Origin: Gemmiger formicilis
GTDB taxonomy: Bacteria > Bacillota > Clostridia > Oscillospirales > Ruminococcaceae
NCBI RefSeq assembly: GCF_900167555.1
Contig: NZ_FUYF01000020.1
Span: 1 to 37,929, forward strand
DNA length: 37,929 nt
Direction: 5' to 3'
Positions 35,275-37,929 of the stretch are shown piece after piece (the first letter of the stretch is position 1; each line of letters starts with the position of its first letter). Both the position numbers and the translations under genes were made by a program. The notes under the pieces are model-generated. The model searched no databases, was not told the origin of the DNA, and saw nothing but the letters and a program-made list of their open reading frames with translations.

Positions 35275-36245
35275 CTTGTTTCCTCCAAAATATCATCCAT
35301 GCTGATGCAGTGCGCGCGGTATTCCTGCATGTACTGCACCAGCGTGTCGTTGTAATCCTTGCCCACCGGCGGCGGGCGGTCCTCTACAGCTTTGCCGCTG
35401 CCCGCAAGGTGCGCAATAATATCCTGCGTTCGGGTCCGCCCTGCGTTGTCGTTGTCCAGACAGAGGACGATTTTGCGGACTGACGGAAAATACTTCAAAA
35501 ACGCATCCAGCGCGGCATAGTCTGTGCCGCCCAGCGCCAGATAATGGACACTGCGCCATGACCTCGTGTGCTGTATGAGCTTTAGAGACGCACCGGACAT
35601 AGCGTCAATGGGGGCCTCGTATACCTCAACCGTGTCGGCCTTAGTGCTGGCCTGTATGTAGAACGGGTAAATTTTCTTGCTTCCGGGAATATCGCGCCGG
35701 AATTGCAGCTGCGTACAGCCACGCAAGCTGCCGCCTTTCGCAACGCCCTCACCATCACGTCCAACAAATACGCAGTTCGGGTGATTTTTGAAGCTAGTTT
35801 GGTACAAAATGCCCTCCTTGCGGCAGAACGCTAGTACATTGGGGTGGATACAGCGCCAACGCAGATACGCCATAGCGGAATAGCTGTTTGTGTCCGGCTC
35901 GGGCAGCTTGAAATCTCGCGGCGCTTCCGGTTCAGCGCGTGGCTGCGGCAGACTTACAGGTTGGGAAGAATGAACCACGCCGCCTTGGATGCGGTTGATT
36001 TTCCGCACGGCCTCCACATAGGGCACCTTCTCGACGTCGATCAGATACTTCAGCGCCGTGCGTCCGCGCAGGCCGATGCAGTGCCAGCACCAAAGGCTGT
36101 CTTTGCTGATGGTCAGCGAACTGTGTACCTTGTGGCGGTATTCCTTGCCCACGAGCTTCAGGTTGCCTGGCTCAACGAGTTTGAAGTAGGTCAGCAGGTC
36201 CAACTCCTTCGCCCGCGCGATTTCTTCCTTCGTCACCCCGGCCAT
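35271..36245 (-). CDS. TOPRIM-domain primase-like protein (DUF3991 type)
   Basis: This 324-residue protein has a degenerate DnaG-like zinc-finger region (LTISKDSLWCWHCIGLRGRTALKYLI), a DUF3991-like middle part (LRWRCIHPNVLAFCRKEGILYQT) and a TOPRIM domain with the acidic residues in VYEAPIDAMS (near 215) and CLDNDNAGR (near 263). Related proteins prime or process ICE DNA during replication. It is the first gene of an operon running through parA, parB, yodL-type and giant genes. The three-palindrome array lies upstream. Confidence 0.88.
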   Translation of the reverse strand: MAGVTKEEIARAKELDLLTYFKLVEPGNLKLVGKEYRHKVHSSLTISKDSLWCWHCIGLRGRTALKYLIDVEKVPYVEAVRKINRIQGGVVHSSQPVSLPQPRAEPEAPRDFKLPEPDTNSYSAMAYLRWRCIHPNVLAFCRKEGILYQTSFKNHPNCVFVGRDGEGVAKGGSLRGCTQLQFRRDIPGSKKIYPFYIQASTKADTVEVYEAPIDAMSGASLKLIQHTRSWRSVHYLALGGTDYAALDAFLKYFPSVRKIVLCLDNDNAGRTRTQDIIAHLAGSGKAVEDRPPPVGKDYNDTLVQYMQEYRAHCISMDDILEETR

Positions 36246-36294
36246 ACTCTACACCCCGTATTCTGTTTTTCAATCTGTTTTCTGTATCGTTCTA

Positions 36295-36321
36295 ATCAGT
36301 CTAATTACTATCAGTCTTATT
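36295..36321. repeat. two 12-bp direct repeats upstream of the TOPRIM gene
   Basis: ATCAGTCTAATT (36295-36306) and ATCAGTCTTATT (36310-36321) differ at one position and are 15 bp apart. They lie between the palindrome array and the operon start, so they could be part of the promoter or of an origin. Confidence 0.55.
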
Positions 36322-36325
36322 TGCG

Positions 36326-36391
36326 TGTGATAATCACATCTCCAGAAGTGTGAAAATCACACTTCAAGAAATGTGATTTTCACATTTCTTG
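36326..36391. promoter_or_regulatory. array of three TGTGA-N3-TCACA palindromes at 23-bp spacing
   Basis: Three 13-bp palindromes with core TGTGA-N3-TCACA lie at 36326-36338, 36349-36361 and 36372-36384. Their centres (36332, 36355, 36378) are exactly 23 bp apart. The second and third have longer perfect arms (9 and 12 bp). The array fills the gap between the RepA-N gene and the primase-parA-parB operon. It could be an operator set, a ParB-binding centromere or RepA iterons; the sequence does not decide which. Confidence 0.8.
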
Positions 36392-36393
36392 AT

Positions 36394-36750
36394 TTATGAC
36401 GAAACAGCAAAGTTTTTCACATAAATCAAGCTGGGCTTTCCCAGCCCCTGGCGCTTGCGCTCAATCAGACCTGCATCCTTTTCCAGCTCGAGCATCAGGC
36501 GGCAGGCCTTCTGGTTGGCACAGCTCAGGGCCTCCATGATTTCCTCGGTTGTGAAGATGATGTAGACCCGGCTCTGTTCATCCAGCCAGTGATTCTTGAC
36601 CGACAGGCTCATGCGGTCCAGCAGGATACCGTACAGGACCTTGGCGTCGGTGGACAGCGGCTTGAACTGCGGGTCTGTGAACAGCACCTTGGGGATGCGA
36701 TAGAATGAGAACTGCTCGGCCTGACTGCCGTAAAAGTAGTCAAATTGCAT
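36394..36750 (-). CDS. RepA-N domain protein (short)
   Basis: This 118-residue protein equals the N-terminal winged-helix domain of replication initiator A: FSFYRIPKVLFTDPQFKPLSTDAKVLYGILLDRMSLSVKN, then CANQKACRLMLELEKDAGLIERKRQGLGKPSLIYV. The usual C-terminal half is absent. The stop lies 3 nt before the third palindrome of the 23-bp array, so this protein is a candidate binder of that array. GGAG precedes the ATG at 36750. It is homologous to the IME protein at 20597-20992. Confidence 0.87.
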   Translation of the reverse strand: MQFDYFYGSQAEQFSFYRIPKVLFTDPQFKPLSTDAKVLYGILLDRMSLSVKNHWLDEQSRVYIIFTTEEIMEALSCANQKACRLMLELEKDAGLIERKRQGLGKPSLIYVKNFAVSS

Positions 36751-36849
36751 GGTTGCTTCTCCAAAAAGCGCGCACTCGAATAAGCCTGACAGAATACCGT
36801 GTTTTTGGCATCCTAACCGGGCCTTATAAATAAGGTTGTGTGTGGCATT

Positions 36850-37716
36850 TTACCGTTCCAGTTCCTGTTGGCTCTGAGTATGCTCGTGGGCATGGCCCCA
36901 GGTTTTCAGCAGGGAGAATATCGTGTTCTGCATCTGCTCGGGCGTATAGCCGGGAGGGAAGAACCTCTGTACGTCAGATTGATTCAAGAAAAACTTCTGC
37001 CTTTGATTGGGCTTCTGCTCGGTGAGCAGGGTATGCAGGTAGTGCTCCGTCAGTGTGCCGCTATGGCTCATCTCCTTAAGGCGGCGGGACTGCACCAGAG
37101 AAGGTGTGGCCTCGCAAAGCTCCATCTCGGCCTGCAGCCACCGCTGGTGCTCAGGCGTCATGTAGGAGATCTCTACCGCGGGGTTGAACGCCATGCGGGA
37201 TTCATCGACCATTTGCAGGATGGGGGAGATGAGATGCGTTAGTCGAATATAACGTTGCACCGTCTTATAGCTTTCGCCGGATGACGAACCAATTTGAGAA
37301 CCTGTTCGACGGTCATCTAACTTCGGGACAACTTGTCCCGAAGTTGCCCGTCCCTGATGCTTCATCGCATCCATCTTCATTTTATACGCAAACGCCTTCT
37401 CACTCGGTAGTACATGCTCGCGCTGGATATTGCTGTTCACCATTAAAATGGTAGCTTCATCATCCGTCAGCTCCTGCACGCGGACCGGCACCTTCTCAAT
37501 GCCCAGCTCCCGGCAGGCCTCACATCTGCGGTGTCCGCTGATGATCTCATAACCACCCTCGGGTCTGCTGCGCACGATCAGCGGAACAATAACGCCGCTT
37601 TCCCGGATGCTGTCCACCAGCTCATTCATCTCCATATCCTTGCGGACATGGAACGGATGGTTGGCAAAGGTATGCAGCAGCGCAGGGGAGACGTTCAATT
37701 CCAAGCTATTCGGCAT
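36850..37716 (-). CDS. second ParB-family protein
   Basis: This 288-residue paralogue of the ParB at 33534-34490 has the ParB N-domain (VDSIRESGVIVPLIVRSRPEGGYEIISGHRRCEA, NSNIQREHVLPSEKAFAYKMKM), the HTH region (VQRYIRLTHLI) and a similar C-terminal part (FNPAVEISYMTPEHQ, FFPPGYTPEQM). No ParA is next to it. It is the ICE gene nearest the right attachment site, a place where factors acting early after transfer or controlling excision often lie. A perfect palindrome is embedded at codons for TSGQVVPKL. GAAGGAA-type purines precede the ATG at 37716. Confidence 0.9.
   Translation of the reverse strand: MPNSLELNVSPALLHTFANHPFHVRKDMEMNELVDSIRESGVIVPLIVRSRPEGGYEIISGHRRCEACRELGIEKVPVRVQELTDDEATILMVNSNIQREHVLPSEKAFAYKMKMDAMKHQGRATSGQVVPKLDDRRTGSQIGSSSGESYKTVQRYIRLTHLISPILQMVDESRMAFNPAVEISYMTPEHQRWLQAEMELCEATPSLVQSRRLKEMSHSGTLTEHYLHTLLTEQKPNQRQKFFLNQSDVQRFFPPGYTPEQMQNTIFSLLKTWGHAHEHTQSQQELER
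37319..37345. repeat. intragenic palindrome in second parB (CGGGAC type)
   Basis: Arms CGGGAC (37324-37329) and GTCCCG (37335-37340) are flanked by AACTT and AAGTT and separated by AACTT. Frame, flanks and spacer equal those of the first parB palindrome; the arms differ at three positions with matching changes on the other arm. Confidence 0.85.
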
Positions 37717-37786
37717 GATTTATTCCTTCTTTCCTTCCTTTATCAGTCACAAAGCAAAATATATTTATAAAATTCGTACATTTCTA

Positions 37787-37815
37787 TTGACATTCTCGGT
37801 ACAGTCAGTTATAAT
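37787..37815 (+). promoter_or_regulatory. promoter of right-hand tRNA-Pro
   Basis: TTGACA (37787-37792), a 17-nt spacer and TATAAT (37810-37815) lie 30 nt before the tRNA. The hexamers and distance equal those of the left copy, but most of the spacer differs. Confidence 0.85.
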
Positions 37816-37819
37816 AATC

Positions 37820-37929
37820 AAGCTGATTCGAGACAGCCCGGTTGACCGGGTGTAGCGCAGTTTGGTAGCGCGCTTGAATGGGGTTCAAGAGGCCGTGAGT
37901 TCGACTCTCGCCACTCGGACCAAAGATGG
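37820..37929 (+). repeat. right direct repeat (att site) containing tRNA-Pro
   Basis: This is the right copy of the 1569-1678 repeat with a single difference at 37834. The window ends inside it, so the true end of identity is not visible. Confidence 0.85.
37846..37922 (+). tRNA. tRNA-Pro (GGG), right copy
   Basis: This 77-nt gene is identical to the left tRNA-Pro, with anticodon GGG and encoded CCA at 37920-37922, and it has its own consensus promoter. If the crossover is at the tRNA 3' end, this copy and its promoter belong to the ICE and would stay on the excised circle. Confidence 0.94.

Larger units (their letters stand above)
1672..37922. mobile_element. defective Tn1549/CD11xx-type integrative conjugative element in tRNA-Pro
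   Basis: About 36 kb lies between two tRNA-Pro copies that form a direct repeat. It has a tyrosine integrase at the left end and, on the - strand, partition genes, RepA-N and TOPRIM proteins, a giant methylase/helicase, surface proteins and PcfB, VirD4, Maff2, VirB6, PrgI and VirB4 homologues. This gene set is that of the Tn1549-like ICE family of clostridia. The VirB4 C-terminus and all expected downstream genes (NlpC/P60 hydrolase, topoisomerase III, relaxase, excisionase) are absent. I infer that it could still be excised by its integrase if an excisionase acts in trans, but it lacks its own transfer initiation. Confidence 0.85.

Noticed and set aside
36326-36391. CRISPR-like array
   Set aside because: The repeats are 13-bp palindromes with 10-bp gaps and only three copies; there are no cas genes and no spacer-length intervals.
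36814-36847. Tiny open frame (11 codons) starting at an ATG overlapping the end of the second parB gene
   Set aside because: It is well spaced from a purine stretch but too short to support as a gene; it may only be a coupling remnant. A CCTTAT/ATAAGG palindrome (36822-36835) overlaps it.
34000-37345. Canonical chromosomal parS sites
   Set aside because: The parB palindromes do not match the TGTTTCACGTGAAACA consensus, and I saw no such site in the window.
1595-37922. Simple tandem tRNA-Pro duplication unrelated to the ICE
   Set aside because: An integrase gene abuts the left copy and the whole interval is ICE-like. An empty site is still needed to exclude pre-existing tandem tRNAs.

Overview
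The window holds one end of a bacterial chromosome locus and an almost complete but damaged integrative conjugative element (ICE) inserted next to a proline tRNA gene. The G+C-rich codon use, Shine-Dalgarno starts, encoded CCA ends on the tRNAs, the ssrA-smpB pair and the Tn1549/CD11xx-type transfer genes all point to a gut clostridial Firmicute. Faecalibacterium or a close Oscillospiraceae relative is my best guess (inference, not proven by the sequence).

Chromosomal flank (1-1671): tRNA-Asp, tRNA-Thr and tRNA-Trp on the + strand, then tmRNA (ssrA) and smpB on the - strand, then tRNA-Pro(GGG) with a textbook promoter. The ICE (about 1672-37922) starts directly after the tRNA 3' end. At its far end lies a second complete tRNA-Pro with its own promoter, which forms the other half of a direct repeat of about 110 bp.

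ICE layout, nearly all on the - strand. Read from the right in the direction of transcription: a ParB paralogue, a short RepA-N protein, a three-palindrome operator/iteron-like array, then an operon of TOPRIM primase-like protein, ParA, ParB, a YodL-domain protein, a 2486-residue methylase/helicase polyvalent protein and a small CD1845-like membrane protein. After a nested mobile element come a CAP-domain lipoprotein, a BlaI-type repressor, a 2052-residue sortase-anchored SpaA/Cna-B adhesin, a PP-loop (PAPS-reductase-like) protein, a resolvase-like protein lacking the catalytic serine, and a type IV secretion block: PcfB, VirD4, Maff2, VirB6, PrgI and VirB4. VirB4 stops abruptly inside a hairpin, and the tyrosine integrase follows. 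No ICE relaxase, NlpC/P60 hydrolase, topoisomerase or excisionase is present, so a deletion between virB4 and int probably left the element unable to transfer by itself.

Nested element (about 17549-24621): an integrative mobilizable element (IME) bounded by a 21-bp inverted repeat. It carries a large serine recombinase, a MobV relaxase, a shortened RepA-N protein, a cysteine-rich VLP protein and an AT-rich three-gene cargo on the + strand (TPR protein, XRE regulator, unknown protein). It splits the ICE maintenance operon from the surface/transfer genes.

The most unusual signals are non-coding. (1) Two parB paralogues carry, at homologous codons, perfect 27-nt palindromes whose arms differ by three compensatory base-pair changes; one arm sequence recurs at two sites in the IME. 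(2) Three TGTGA-N3-TCACA palindromes sit exactly 23 bp apart upstream of the parA operon. (3) A complete tnpV-like gene with its own ribosome binding site is overprinted inside the linker of the giant methylase/helicase gene.
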